From contig NZ_NSFV01000001.1 in NCBI RefSeq assembly GCF_002295115.1, forward strand, positions 186,001 through 250,000: a DNA stretch of 64,000 nucleotides. Direction: 5' to 3'. Position numbers and translations under genes: made by a program. Shown here one piece after another: positions 23,782-32,923 of the stretch. Positions within the stretch are counted from its first letter, which is position 1, and every line of letters starts with the position of its first letter. This stretch comes from Mesorhizobium sp. WSM4311 (GTDB taxonomy: Bacteria; Pseudomonadota; Alphaproteobacteria; Rhizobiales; Rhizobiaceae). The notes below the pieces were generated by a model. It saw only the letters and a list, made by a program, of their open reading frames with translations, had not been told where the DNA came from and did no database searches.

Positions 23782-24228
23782 TTCCTTTATGGTGTTCATG
23801 ACGAAGCTGGTCTCGATCGAGGCGACGCATTTCAGCCGCGCGATCTTTTCCTTGATGAAGCGCTCGTACTGTTCGAGGCTGCCGGTCACCACCTTCAGCA
23901 CATAGTCGCGCGAACCGGTGACAAGGTGGCATTCCAGCACCTCTTCCCAGCCGCGGATCGCCTCTTCGAACATGACGATCTCGTCCTCGTTCTGCCGGCT
24001 GAGCCGAATTGTGGCGATGGCGACCATACTCCAGCCGAAGACGGCGGGATCGACCAGCGTGGTGTAACCCTTGATCACACCCGTCTCCTCCAGCCGCCGC
24101 ACGCGCCTCAGGCAAGGCGATGGCGACAGGCCGATGCGCTCGGCGAGGTCGTTGTTGGTGATGCGGGCGTCGGCCCGCAGTTCGCGCAGAATCCTGAGGT
24201 CGAAATCATCGGCTATCTTCTGCTGCAT
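23770..24228 (-). CDS. Lrp/AsnC family transcriptional regulator
   Basis: The 152-residue protein has the Lrp HTH (DNDLAERIGLSPSPCLRRVR-like segment, residues about 22-45) and a C-terminal amino-acid-binding RAM domain with SRDYVLKVV. ATG at 24228 starts the family-length protein; the longer frame has no support. It is divergent from a methionine gamma-lyase-like gene, the same arrangement as regulators that switch on amino-acid degradation by sensing the substrate. The effector is inferred to be a sulfur amino acid. Confidence 0.88.
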   Translation of the reverse strand: MQQKIADDFDLRILRELRADARITNNDLAERIGLSPSPCLRRVRRLEETGVIKGYTTLVDPAVFGWSMVAIATIRLSRQNEDEIVMFEEAIRGWEEVLECHLVTGSRDYVLKVVTGSLEQYERFIKEKIARLKCVASIETSFVMNTIKERRL

Positions 24229-24349
24229 TTTTGCTCTCTTTAGGCAGTTTGTTGCCGGCATGCAGCCATGTGAGCCCGAGAATAGCAAGGACTGGCTGAT
24301 CGGGATCGCATAAATTGCGGGGCGACATCCCTCGAAAGCAGGAAAAGCC

Positions 24350-25633
24350 ATGACCGCGCCACGCCCGTCGAAAACCCATATCGGCAACCACAAGCTCCAT
24401 CCGGAGACGCTGATGCTGAGCTATGGTTTCGATCCGCAGCTGTCGGAAGGCGCGGTCAAGCCACCGGTGTTCCTGACCTCGACCTTCGTGTTCAAATCGG
24501 CGGAAGAGGGGCGCGACTTCTTCGACTACACGTCCGGCCGCAAGGAACCGCCGAGCGGCACGGCGTCGGGTCTCGTCTATTCGCGCTTCAACCATCCCAA
24601 CAGCGAGATCGTCGAGGACCGGCTAGCGATCTATGAAGGGACGGACGCCTGTATCCTGTTTTCCTCCGGCATGTCGGCGATCGCGACGACACTGCTCGCC
24701 TATGCCCGTCCGGGCGATGTCATCCTGCATTCGCAGCCGCTCTATGGCGGCACCGAGACGCTTTTGACGCGCACGCTGTCCGGCTTCGGCATCGGCGCCG
24801 TCGGTTTCGCCGATGGTGTCGACGAGAAGGCGGTTCGGGCAGCCGCCGATGCCTCGGTGGCGAAGGGGCGTGTTTCAGTCATCCTGATCGAGACGCCGTC
24901 CAATCCGACCAACAGCCTGGTCGATATCGCGCTGATGCGGACGATCGCTGACGAGATTGGGGCGAGCCAAGGGTCAACACCGATCATCGTCTGCGACAAC
25001 ACGCTGCTCGGCCCCGTGTTCCAGCGGCCAATCGAGCACGGGGCCGATGTCTCCGTCTATTCGCTGACCAAATATGTCGGCGGCCATTCCGACCTGATCG
25101 CGGGCGCGGCCATGGGCAGCAAGGCGGTCACCAAGCCGATCAAGGCGCTGCGCGGCGCGATCGGCACGCAACTCGACCCGCATTCCTGCTGGATGCTCGG
25201 CCGTTCGCTGGAGACGCTGTCGATCCGCATGGAGCGGGCCAACGACAATGCGCGCCTGGTCGCCGAATTCCTGCGCGATCATGCCAAGGTCGAGAAGGTG
25301 CATTATCTGCCGTTCCTGGGCGAGGATACGCCGGCGGGGCGCGCCTATGTGAGGCAATGCAGCGGCGCCGGCTCGACTTTCTCCTTCGACATCAAAGGTG
25401 GAGAGAAGGCGGCTTTCGCGTTTCTCAACGCCCTGCAGATCTTCAAGCTGGCGGTAAGTCTCGGCGGCACCGAGTCGCTCGCCAGCCATCCGGCCGCCAT
25501 GACCCATTCCGGCATTCCCTTCGACGTGCGCCAGCGCATCGGTGTGCTGGAGACCACGGTCAGGCTGTCGATCGGTGTCGAGCATCCGGACGATCTGATC
25601 GCGGACCTGACGCAGGCGCTGGCGTCGGTCTGA
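24350..25633 (+). CDS. Cys/Met-metabolism PLP enzyme, methionine gamma-lyase-like
   Basis: The 427-residue fold-type I enzyme has the PLP lysine in [16 protein letters not shown], the aromatic contact [11 protein letters not shown] and the substrate loop [16 protein letters not shown]. Family members are cystathionine gamma-synthase, cystathionine or methionine gamma-lyase and sulfhydrylases. The divergent Lrp-type regulator favours a catabolic lyase, but motifs do not separate these activities. Start ATG 24350 follows AGGAAAAG. A weak hairpin lies after the stop. Confidence 0.82.
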   Translation: MTAPRPSKTHIGNHKLHPETLMLSYGFDPQLSEGAVKPPVFLTSTFVFKSAEEGRDFFDYTSGRKEPPSGTASGLVYSRFNHPNSEIVEDRLAIYEGTDACILFSSGMSAIATTLLAYARPGDVILHSQPLYGGTETLLTRTLSGFGIGAVGFADGVDEKAVRAAADASVAKGRVSVILIETPSNPTNSLVDIALMRTIADEIGASQGSTPIIVCDNTLLGPVFQRPIEHGADVSVYSLTKYVGGHSDLIAGAAMGSKAVTKPIKALRGAIGTQLDPHSCWMLGRSLETLSIRMERANDNARLVAEFLRDHAKVEKVHYLPFLGEDTPAGRAYVRQCSGAGSTFSFDIKGGEKAAFAFLNALQIFKLAVSLGGTESLASHPAAMTHSGIPFDVRQRIGVLETTVRLSIGVEHPDDLIADLTQALASV

Positions 25634-25652
25634 TTTCTCTCTCGGGACGCCG

Positions 25653-25678
25653 GAAGGGGCGGCCGATCGCCCTTTCTT
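25653..25678 (+). terminator. Moderate terminator after the methionine gamma-lyase-like gene
   Basis: GAAGGGGCG pairs with CGCCCTTTC (one G-U pair) around a six-base loop, followed by TTC. The T-run is short. Confidence 0.4.
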
Positions 25679-25784
25679 CACAAATTCGTGTTCAGGGAAA
25701 CATTGCGTCGCCCAGCCGTTGCAGTTGAGGCATGCGCGCGCCGGGGGAGCAGCGACGCATGCGGCAGCCAATCGGAGGTTCTTC

Positions 25785-26228
25785 ATGCGCACATATTCTT
25801 TCCTGCCGGTGCTTTCGGCGCTGGCCGTTTCGACCGCGTTCCTGCTCGCTTCGCCAGCAATGGCCGAGGTGGTGAAGTACAAGGCAACGCTCGATGGCGG
25901 CCAGCAGAACCCGCCCGTCACCACCAAGGGCAAAGGCACCGCCACGCTCACCTTCGACACCACCAAGAAGAAACTCAGTTGGAACGTCAAATATTCCGGC
26001 CTTAGCGGACCGGCGACGGCAGCGCATATTCACGGCCCGGCTGCGATGGGTGCGAACGCCGATCCGGTCATCCCGTTCAAAGGCAAGCTCAAGAGTCCGA
26101 TCAAGGGTTCGGCAACGCTGACGGACGCGCAGGCCGCCGACCTGGCGGCGGGCAACTATTATGTCAACGTCCACACCGCCGCCAACAAAGATGGCGAGAT
26201 CCGCGGCCAGATCGAGGCGGCAAAGTAG
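25785..26228 (+). CDS. Exported CHRD domain protein
   Basis: The 147-residue protein has a signal peptide (cut near AMA-EV) and a single CHRD domain. The hallmarks are GGQQNPPVTTKGKG at its start, AAHIHGPA in the middle and NYYVNVHTAANKDGEIRGQI at the end. CHRD domains (named from chordin) form small beta-sandwiches in many bacterial secreted proteins; their role is not established. GGAGG lies six bases before the ATG at 25785. A strong terminator follows the stop. Confidence 0.85.
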   Translation: MRTYSFLPVLSALAVSTAFLLASPAMAEVVKYKATLDGGQQNPPVTTKGKGTATLTFDTTKKKLSWNVKYSGLSGPATAAHIHGPAAMGANADPVIPFKGKLKSPIKGSATLTDAQAADLAAGNYYVNVHTAANKDGEIRGQIEAAK

Positions 26229-26240
26229 CGGAAATCGCTT

Positions 26241-26270
26241 AAAAAGGGGCGGGCGACCGCCCCTTTTTTT
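26241..26270. terminator. Strong bidirectional terminator
   Basis: AAAAAGGGGCGG (26241-26252) pairs with CCGCCCCTTTTT (26257-26268) around a GCGA tetraloop. There are A and T runs on both sides, so it serves the CHRD gene and the convergent ThDP-enzyme gene. Confidence 0.9.
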
Positions 26271-26273
26271 GGA

Positions 26274-27923
26274 TCACGCCTTGTCGCGGATCTGCGTCAT
26301 CGTGCGGGTTGGCGTGATCGCTTCGGGGTCGAGCCTGATTTCGACGATGGCTGGCTTGCCGCTGGCGCGGGCTCGCACGAAGGCCGGCGCGAAATCCGCC
26401 GTCTTCTCGACCGTCTCGCCATGGCCGCCATAGGCGCGTGCCAGCGACGCGAAGTCGGGATTCCTGAGATCGGTGGCGACGACGCGGCCGGGATATTCGC
26501 GTTCCTGATGCATGCGGATGGTGCCGTAAATGCCGTTGTTGACGACGATCACGATAATCGGCAGGTCATATTGCACGGCGGTGGCGAACTCCTGGCCGTT
26601 CATCAGGAAGCAGCCGTCGCCGGCAAAGGCGATAACGGTGCGATCCGGATAAAGCGCCTTGGCGGCGACCGCGGCCGGGGTGCCGTAGCCCATCGAGCCG
26701 GAGGTCGGCGCCGCCTGCGTGCCGAAACGGCGAAAGCGGTGGAAACGATGCACCCAGGTGGCGTAGTTGCCGGCGCCGTTGGCGAATATGGCGTCGTGCG
26801 GCAACTCCTGTTCCAGATAGGTCATGATCGGACCCATCTGCACGTCGCCCGGACCCGTCTGCGGCGGCGTCGACCATTCGAGATAGGCGGCATGTGCCTT
26901 GGCTGTCTCGGCTGACCAGGATGGCGTGCCGGCGGGCTTGCGCTCGGCAAAGGCCTCGACGAAGGCGGCGGGCGAGGCGTTGATCGCCAGCGTCGGCCGG
27001 TAGACGCGGCCGAGCTCGCCGGCGTCGGCGTGGACGTGCACCAGCGCCTGGTCGGGGTAGGGGCTTTTCAGCAGCGTATAGTCGGAGGAGGGCATCTCGC
27101 CCATGCGCCCGCCGATCAACAGCACGACGTCGGCCGCCTTGATCTGCGCCGCCAGTTTGGAGTTGATGCCGATGCCCACGTCGCCGGCGTAGTTCGCGTG
27201 AAGATGGTCGAACAGCATCTGGCGGCGGAAAGAGCAGCCGACGGCAAGCGACCATGTCTCCGATATGGCGCGCATGCGCGTAACCGCTTCCTCATTCCAG
27301 CGTGTGCCGCCGAGGATGACGAATGGTCGCTTGGCGCCGTTGAGCAGCATTTCCAGCGCGTCGAGTTCGGCCCCGCCGGGATAGGTCTCGACAGGCGTGT
27401 GGGGGAGCGCTTCCGGAGCCTCGACCTCGCTGGTCAGCATGTCTTCGGGCAGCGAGATGACGACCGGGCCAGGCCGGCCCGACGTCGCGACCGCGAAGGC
27501 GCGGGTGACGAATTCGGGGATGCGCGAGGCGTCGTCGATCTCGACCACCCATTTGGCGATGTCGCCGAAGAACTTCTTGTAGTCCACCTCCTGGAACGCC
27601 TCGCGTTCCTTGGCATGGCTGGCAACCTGGCCGATGAACAGGATGAGCGGCACCGAATCCTGCATGGCGATGTGGATGCCGGCGGACGCGTTGGTGGCGC
27701 CGGGGCCGCGGGTGACGAAGCAGATGCCGGGCTTGCCGGTCAGCCGGCCCTGGCAGTCGGCCATCATCGCGGCACCCCCCTCCTGGCGGCAGACGATGGT
27801 GCGGATCGATGAATCGTGCAGCGCGTCGAGCACCGCCAGATAGGATTCGCCGGGCACGCAGAAGATGCGGTCGGTGCCGTTCGCTTCCAGCGCCTCGACG
27901 ATCAGTTGTCCACCGGTCTTCAT
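26274..27923 (-). CDS. Thiamine diphosphate-dependent enzyme, acetolactate synthase-like
   Basis: The 549-residue protein has the three-domain layout of ThDP enzymes. The catalytic glutamate is in CRQEGGAAMMAD (about residue 47), and the cofactor-binding GDGCFLMNGQEF with downstream NNGIYG lies at about residues 430-465. It is of acetolactate-synthase/oxalyl-CoA-decarboxylase/glyoxylate-carboligase type; the reaction cannot be fixed by eye. It overlaps the CoA-transferase gene by four bases. A CoA-transferase with a ThDP enzyme recalls the formyl-CoA transferase/oxalyl-CoA decarboxylase pair, so acyl-CoA cleavage is a possibility. Confidence 0.83.
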   Translation of the reverse strand: MKTGGQLIVEALEANGTDRIFCVPGESYLAVLDALHDSSIRTIVCRQEGGAAMMADCQGRLTGKPGICFVTRGPGATNASAGIHIAMQDSVPLILFIGQVASHAKEREAFQEVDYKKFFGDIAKWVVEIDDASRIPEFVTRAFAVATSGRPGPVVISLPEDMLTSEVEAPEALPHTPVETYPGGAELDALEMLLNGAKRPFVILGGTRWNEEAVTRMRAISETWSLAVGCSFRRQMLFDHLHANYAGDVGIGINSKLAAQIKAADVVLLIGGRMGEMPSSDYTLLKSPYPDQALVHVHADAGELGRVYRPTLAINASPAAFVEAFAERKPAGTPSWSAETAKAHAAYLEWSTPPQTGPGDVQMGPIMTYLEQELPHDAIFANGAGNYATWVHRFHRFRRFGTQAAPTSGSMGYGTPAAVAAKALYPDRTVIAFAGDGCFLMNGQEFATAVQYDLPIIVIVVNNGIYGTIRMHQEREYPGRVVATDLRNPDFASLARAYGGHGETVEKTADFAPAFVRARASGKPAIVEIRLDPEAITPTRTMTQIRDKA

Positions 27924-29095
27924 TTCGCTGATCTCTCCAGTTCGGCAAGGATTTCGTCGGTGTGTTCGCCCAGGCGCGGCGAAGGGCGCTCATAGACCAG
28001 GGGCGTGCCGGACATCACCATCGGCGCGCGCACCGAGGGCAGAAGATTGCCATGGCCGTCGTCGAGGTCGAGCCGCATGCCGCGTGCGATCGTCTGCGGG
28101 TCGGCGAACATCTGGCCGATCGTGTTGATCGGGCTCGCCGGCACGCTTGCCGCTTCCAGCCTTGCCAGCAGCGGGTCGCGATCGAGCGTGCTCAGGGCCT
28201 CGACGATGCGTTCGCGCAGCTTCACCCGGTTGGCGACCCGGGCCGGATTGGTGGCGAAATCGGGATTAGTCGACAGTTCATCCAGCCCGACCGCGGCACA
28301 GAATTTGGCGAACTGGCCGTCATTGCCGACCGCAAGGATAATGTGGCCGTCCCGGACCGGCACCACCTCGTAAGGCGCGATGTTCATGTGCGCATTGCCC
28401 ATCTGCACCGGCGACTTGCCGGAGACGAGATAGTTGAGGTTCTGGTTGCCGAGCGCCGAGATCTGCGTGTCGAACAGCGCCATGTCGATATGCTGGCCTT
28501 CGCCGGTCCGGTCGGCATGCCGCAACGCGGCCTGGATAGCGATGACCGAATAGAGCCCGGTGAAGATGTCGGAGATGGCGACGCCGGCCTTTTGCGGCTC
28601 GCGGCCGACCTCGCCGGTGATCGACATCATGCCGGCCATGGCCTGGATGATGAAGTCGTAGCCGGCGCGCGGCGCATAGGGCCCGTCCTGGCCGAAGCCG
28701 GTGATCGAGCAATAGACGAGGCGCGGGTTGATCTTGCGCAGGCTGTCATGGTCGAGCCCGTATTTCTTCAGGCCGCCGAGCTTGAAATTCTCGATCAGCA
28801 CATCCGAGGTCGCGACCAGCCGGCGCACGGTCTCGGCGCCCTCCGGCGTCGAGAAATCGATAGCGATGGAGCGCTTGCCGCGGTTGCAGGAATGGTAATA
28901 GGCGGCCGACAGGTTCTCGCCGTCATGGCTCATGACGAAGGGCGGGCCCCATTTGCGGGTGTCGTCGCCACCATCGGGACTTTCGACCTTGATGACGTCG
29001 GCGCCAAGATCGGCAAGCAATTGCCCGGCCCATGGACCGGCGAGGATGCGGGCGAGTTCGACGACGCGGACGCCTTTCAGGGGTGGTTCGGCCAT
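27920..29095 (-). CDS. CaiB/BaiF family (family III) CoA-transferase
   Basis: The 391-residue protein shows the family N terminus (VVELARILAGPWAGQLLADL), the catalytic aspartate in GYDFIIQAMAG (about residue 143) and the DMALFDTQISAL segment. Family III enzymes move CoA between carboxylic acids. It is the first gene of a two-gene operon with the ThDP enzyme, stop and start overlapping by four bases. Tandem dyads immediately precede and probably overlap its ribosome site, which suggests repressor control. The acid substrate is unknown. Confidence 0.87.
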   Translation of the reverse strand: MAEPPLKGVRVVELARILAGPWAGQLLADLGADVIKVESPDGGDDTRKWGPPFVMSHDGENLSAAYYHSCNRGKRSIAIDFSTPEGAETVRRLVATSDVLIENFKLGGLKKYGLDHDSLRKINPRLVYCSITGFGQDGPYAPRAGYDFIIQAMAGMMSITGEVGREPQKAGVAISDIFTGLYSVIAIQAALRHADRTGEGQHIDMALFDTQISALGNQNLNYLVSGKSPVQMGNAHMNIAPYEVVPVRDGHIILAVGNDGQFAKFCAAVGLDELSTNPDFATNPARVANRVKLRERIVEALSTLDRDPLLARLEAASVPASPINTIGQMFADPQTIARGMRLDLDDGHGNLLPSVRAPMVMSGTPLVYERPSPRLGEHTDEILAELERSAK

Positions 29096-29096
29096 A

Positions 29097-29132
29097 AATC
29101 ACCGTGATTGCCGCAATCACCATGATTGCCGC
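29097..29132. promoter_or_regulatory. Tandem 18-bp dyads at the CoA-transferase start
   Basis: AATCACCGTGATTGCCGC (29097-29114) is followed without a gap by a copy with one change (29115-29132). Each contains an inverted repeat, AATCAC/GTGATT in the first and AATCA/TGATT in the second. The array begins one base before the start codon (minus strand), so a bound protein would block initiation. It is a candidate operator for an unidentified regulator. Confidence 0.6.
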
Positions 29133-29218
29133 GAAAGCAGAGCCTCTATCAAGCCCGGCATCGGCTGTCACGGCCCTTGCAATAGGCCAACGGGCCGGTT
29201 CGAAAAGGATGCAGGTCG

Positions 29219-30148
29219 CTATTTCAGCACGCTGTCGGCCCAGGTGGCGAAATCGTTCATGATGATATCGCGGTTCACCTCGTTCAGGCTTTCGTGGCGG
29301 GTGTCGGCGTAAACCTTTGAAACGAGATTCGAAAAGCCCATCCCGCGCATGCGATTGGCAAGGTGGATGATGCCCTTGCCATGGTCCGAAGCGGGATCTC
29401 TCTCGCCGCCGACGACGGCGATGGGAAGGCCGCGCCGGACGCCGGCGAAGGCGGCATCCTTGCCGCCGTTGATCGCCATCGAGACCACGTCGCGCCACAT
29501 CGACACGGAGGCATCCCAGCCGCACAGCGGATCGGCGATGTATTTCGCCACCTCGGCCTCGTCGCGCGACAGCCAGTCGAACGGCGTGCGGTGATTGGGC
29601 ACCGCCTTGCCCCAGGCCTGAAAGGTGAGTTTCGGCAGCAGGCGGGACGGGACGTCGGAGCCCAGCCGCATCCGCTCCCAGGCGAGAATGCCGAGCGCTA
29701 CCTGCCCAAGCCGCCCTTGTGAGAAATTGCCGTTCCAGATCGCGGCGGCATGGATGCGCGGGGAGTGCTCCAAAAGGTAGTTCAGCGCCACCGACGCGCC
29801 CATCGAATGACCGAAAAGGATGACCGGCAGGTTCGGGCATTCGACGGCGATGAGATCGTGGATGGCATTGACATCGGCGATCACCTTGGCCGGGCCATCC
29901 TCGTCGGCGAATTTGCCGAGCGGCGCATCGGAGGCCTTGGTCGCGCCATGGCCGCGATGGTCATGGACATAGACGTGGAAGCCCCGCGCGGAGAGAAAAT
30001 CGGCAAAGCGGGCATAGCGCGCGGCGTGCTCGGCCAGGCCGTGGTTGATCTGGACGACCGCGCGCGGCTTGCCTTCAGCGCGGCTGACGAGGAGATTGAG
30101 ATCGGCGCCGGTCGGTGAGTGGACCATGCGTTGCTGATTGAAAGGCAT
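29219..30148 (-). CDS. Alpha/beta hydrolase, lysophospholipase/monoacylglycerol-lipase-like
   Basis: The 309-residue protein has the nucleophile elbow GHSMGAS (about residue 116), the acid region VVGGERDPASD and the catalytic histidine in DTRHESLNE. The N-terminal NHGLAEHAARYARFADFL and HDHRGHG segments are typical of the Hydrolase_4 (S33) group, which cleaves monoacylglycerols or lysophospholipids. There is no signal peptide. It is in the same direction as the CoA-transferase operon but upstream of it, with its own gap of 123 bases. Confidence 0.83.
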   Translation of the reverse strand: MPFNQQRMVHSPTGADLNLLVSRAEGKPRAVVQINHGLAEHAARYARFADFLSARGFHVYVHDHRGHGATKASDAPLGKFADEDGPAKVIADVNAIHDLIAVECPNLPVILFGHSMGASVALNYLLEHSPRIHAAAIWNGNFSQGRLGQVALGILAWERMRLGSDVPSRLLPKLTFQAWGKAVPNHRTPFDWLSRDEAEVAKYIADPLCGWDASVSMWRDVVSMAINGGKDAAFAGVRRGLPIAVVGGERDPASDHGKGIIHLANRMRGMGFSNLVSKVYADTRHESLNEVNRDIIMNDFATWADSVLK

Positions 30149-30331
30149 GGCCGCCCGCTCTCCCCCTCGTTTTATCGTTGTTGGCTTTGTTTGCGCCGCT
30201 GCCGGTTACGCGTCAATCCACAGCAAATGCTTTTGCGCGACGATGTTTCTTGCGTTCGACCCGCAAAATATCGCAATTCTGACATGGAGACAGCTTCAGT
30301 CTGTCGCCCACTTCTCAGCCGGGGATTTCTC

Positions 30332-31339
30332 ATGCGCATTGGTGTCGTTTTCGGATTGGCTATGCTGGCGGTATCGCTGGCCAATGCTGCGCATGCCGAA
30401 GTCAAGATGAGCGGCACCTTCGTTGCCGATGCGGCCTGTCCGGCAACGCAAGCCATCAAGAACGGCAAGAACCCCGGCAACGTCTCGACCGATGCCGGAC
30501 AGAGCTACCAGCTGCTTGCCGGCAACAAGGACGCGCCGACGCATTATCTGATCCTGGTGCCGGGCGCCGATCCGGAACGCCGCTGGGTGAAGGTCACTTG
30601 CGGCCATCTGGCGGGCAGCAGTGCCGCGACAGCGCCTGCGGCACCTGGCGGACAAGGCAAGCCGGCCGCCTCGGGGAAGCCCGAATATGTCTTCGCGCTG
30701 AGCTGGCAGCCGGCTTTTTGCGAGACCAAGTCGAGCAAGACCGAATGCAGGGCGCAGAACCCGAATGAGTTCGACGCCACCAACTTCACCTTGCATGGGC
30801 TGTGGCCGCAGCCGAACGGCAATTTCTATTGCCAGGTGGCGGCCAGCGACAAGGCCAACGACAATCCTGCTCACTGGAAGGATCTGCCGCCGGTCAATCT
30901 GGACGCCGGCACCCGCAAGGAGCTCGACCAGGTGATGCCGGGCACGGCCTCCCAGCTGGAACGGCATGAATGGATCAAGCACGGCACCTGCTACGGCAAG
31001 AACCAGCAGGAATACTTCTCCGACGCGCTCGGCCTGATGCGACAGGTGAATGCCTCGCCGGTGCGCGAGCTCTTCGCCAAGACCATTGGCGGCAAGCTGA
31101 CGGCGGACCAGATCCGTGGCGCCTTCGACCAGGCCTTCGGCGCCGGGGCAGGGGATCGTGTGCGGGTGTCCTGCGTCATCGATCCCTCGAACGGCCGGCG
31201 GCTGATCGGCGAATTGACGCTCGGCCTTGCCGGCCCGATCAGCCCGAACAGCTCGCTCAAGGACCTGTTGCTGGCTTCCGTACCGACCAACAAGGCCGGT
31301 TGCCCGATAGGCACCGTCGACGCGATCGGGTTCCAGTAG
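30332..31339 (+). CDS. Secreted ribonuclease T2 family protein with N-terminal extension
   Basis: The 335-residue protein has a signal peptide (cut near AHA-EV). An N-terminal region of about 110 residues then precedes the RNase T2 domain, which shows both active-site motifs: CAS1 FTLHGLWPQ and CAS2 HEWIKHGTC. It should cleave RNA in the periplasm or medium through a 2',3'-cyclic phosphate. The extension (containing VADAACPATQAIKNGKNPG) is separated from the catalytic part by an Ala/Pro/Gly linker and may bind ligand or cell wall. ATG at 30332 begins the signal peptide. Confidence 0.88.
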   Translation: MRIGVVFGLAMLAVSLANAAHAEVKMSGTFVADAACPATQAIKNGKNPGNVSTDAGQSYQLLAGNKDAPTHYLILVPGADPERRWVKVTCGHLAGSSAATAPAAPGGQGKPAASGKPEYVFALSWQPAFCETKSSKTECRAQNPNEFDATNFTLHGLWPQPNGNFYCQVAASDKANDNPAHWKDLPPVNLDAGTRKELDQVMPGTASQLERHEWIKHGTCYGKNQQEYFSDALGLMRQVNASPVRELFAKTIGGKLTADQIRGAFDQAFGAGAGDRVRVSCVIDPSNGRRLIGELTLGLAGPISPNSSLKDLLLASVPTNKAGCPIGTVDAIGFQ

Positions 31340-31381
31340 CACAGGCGGCTGGCCGGCATTGCGCGACAGAGAAATCCTCGA

Positions 31382-32719
31382 TCAGAACTGCGCCGACTTG
31401 GTCCAGGCGATGGCGGCGTCCGGCTCATGGCCGCCGGGCTCGCCGACGACGCGGTCGCGTCCGGTCGACTTCGCCTTGTAAAGGCGCTGGTCGGCGAGGG
31501 CGAACAGATCGGCAAGACAGCGCGTCGTTTCGCTGACGGTTGAAACGCCGGCGCTGACGGTCAGCTCGAAGCGGCTGGCCACGGGCGATGCCTTGACGGC
31601 GTAACGGATGCTTTCGCCAAACAGCCTGGCGACCGGATGCGGGCGCGAACTGAGGATGGCGAACTCCTCGCCGCCGATGCGAAACACCTGGTCTTCGGCG
31701 CTCGCCACTTCGCGGAGCAGGGCCGCGATCGCTTTCAGCACCTTGTCGCCTTCGGCATGGCCGAACCGGTCGTTGATCGACTTGAAATGGTCGACATCGA
31801 TGATCAGCAGGCTGAGGGGCTTCGCCGTGCGCAGGCTGAGCTCGACGGCGGCTTCACCGTCGGCGTCGAAGCGGCCGCGATGCAGCAGGCCGGTCAGGCC
31901 GTCGCGGCCGACATGCTCGACCAGCGCTTCATAGCGCTCGCGATAGGTCAGCGTTTCGAAAATGTCGGTCAGCCCGCGCGGCAGCGCAATATCGCGGGCC
32001 TCGAACCATCTGAGGTAGGCCACGAGCATGCCGCTGAAGGCCAGGGCCGCCGCCATCTTGGCGAACCAGCCGCCGAAGAAGACAGCGATCGGCGCGCCGG
32101 CGACGAAATGAAGCGCGGTGAAGAAGCCCGCCTGGTCGAAGGTCAGCACGCAGGCGACGCAGATCAGGATGCGCGCGAACTGCGCCTTGCGCAGGGTGCG
32201 CCCAAGTCTTTCATAGAGCAGGACGATCAGGATGGCGTCGATGAACAGGAGGGTCGTGCCCCACACCATCAACCAGCCCATCTCGTCGATGAAGCCGATA
32301 TCGGGCAGCTTGCCGTCGGGGAGCGGCGCTATGGCGTGCAGGCGCAAGAGCAATACCAGCCCGATCATCACCGCATTGCCGAGCAGCAGGCCATAGATGG
32401 GCTGGCGCACGGTGGCGGCGTCCTCCTTGATGTAGAGTAGGAGCAGCATCACCAGCTTGCCCGAAAACAGCACCGCCGAGCCCGGCGAGACCAAGCCGAA
32501 CGGCAGTGCGACATAAAAGACGCTGGCGAGATAGGTTTCCAGGAAATGCATGACGCCGAGCGCGCAGACGAAGACGCCGAGACCAATGCGCTTGCGGAAG
32601 CGGAATAGCGTCACCATGACGCTGAAGTAGACGACCGCTTCGGCAAGGAGCAGGAAACTGTTCAGCACTGCCGTCGATCCGCTTTCTCTACTGGAATCGC
32701 GGCCAGCCAGCGATTCCAC
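31382..32719 (-). CDS. Membrane GGDEF diguanylate cyclase
   Basis: The 445-residue protein has an N-terminal membrane region of about seven hydrophobic segments (residues about 20-215) and a C-terminal GGDEF domain (about 265-430). The active site is RIGGEEFAIL, and DHFKSINDRFGHAEGD is the metal/nucleotide-binding strand. It should make cyclic di-GMP. No RxxD-type inhibitory site is clear before the motif. The start at 32719 is GTG with AGGATCGGG upstream; a GTG 17 codons later is an alternative. Sensor input is unknown. Confidence 0.85.
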   Translation of the reverse strand: MESLAGRDSSRESGSTAVLNSFLLLAEAVVYFSVMVTLFRFRKRIGLGVFVCALGVMHFLETYLASVFYVALPFGLVSPGSAVLFSGKLVMLLLLYIKEDAATVRQPIYGLLLGNAVMIGLVLLLRLHAIAPLPDGKLPDIGFIDEMGWLMVWGTTLLFIDAILIVLLYERLGRTLRKAQFARILICVACVLTFDQAGFFTALHFVAGAPIAVFFGGWFAKMAAALAFSGMLVAYLRWFEARDIALPRGLTDIFETLTYRERYEALVEHVGRDGLTGLLHRGRFDADGEAAVELSLRTAKPLSLLIIDVDHFKSINDRFGHAEGDKVLKAIAALLREVASAEDQVFRIGGEEFAILSSRPHPVARLFGESIRYAVKASPVASRFELTVSAGVSTVSETTRCLADLFALADQRLYKAKSTGRDRVVGEPGGHEPDAAIAWTKSAQF

Positions 32720-32923
32720 CCCGATCCTGTTTTGACGCGGAAGAGTTAACCGGAGATTTCAACGCGGTTCGTGAGCGCGGAAAACTTCGGTAGTCAGCAC
32801 ACACTTGCCCGTGTGTTCAGCCTGATCCGGCAAAAGCGATTGCCGTTCGCCGCCGCATCGCCTACATAGCGGCCAACCTCCATTCAAATCGACAATTCAG
32901 TCAGTTTTTCAGGGAAAGCGCGC

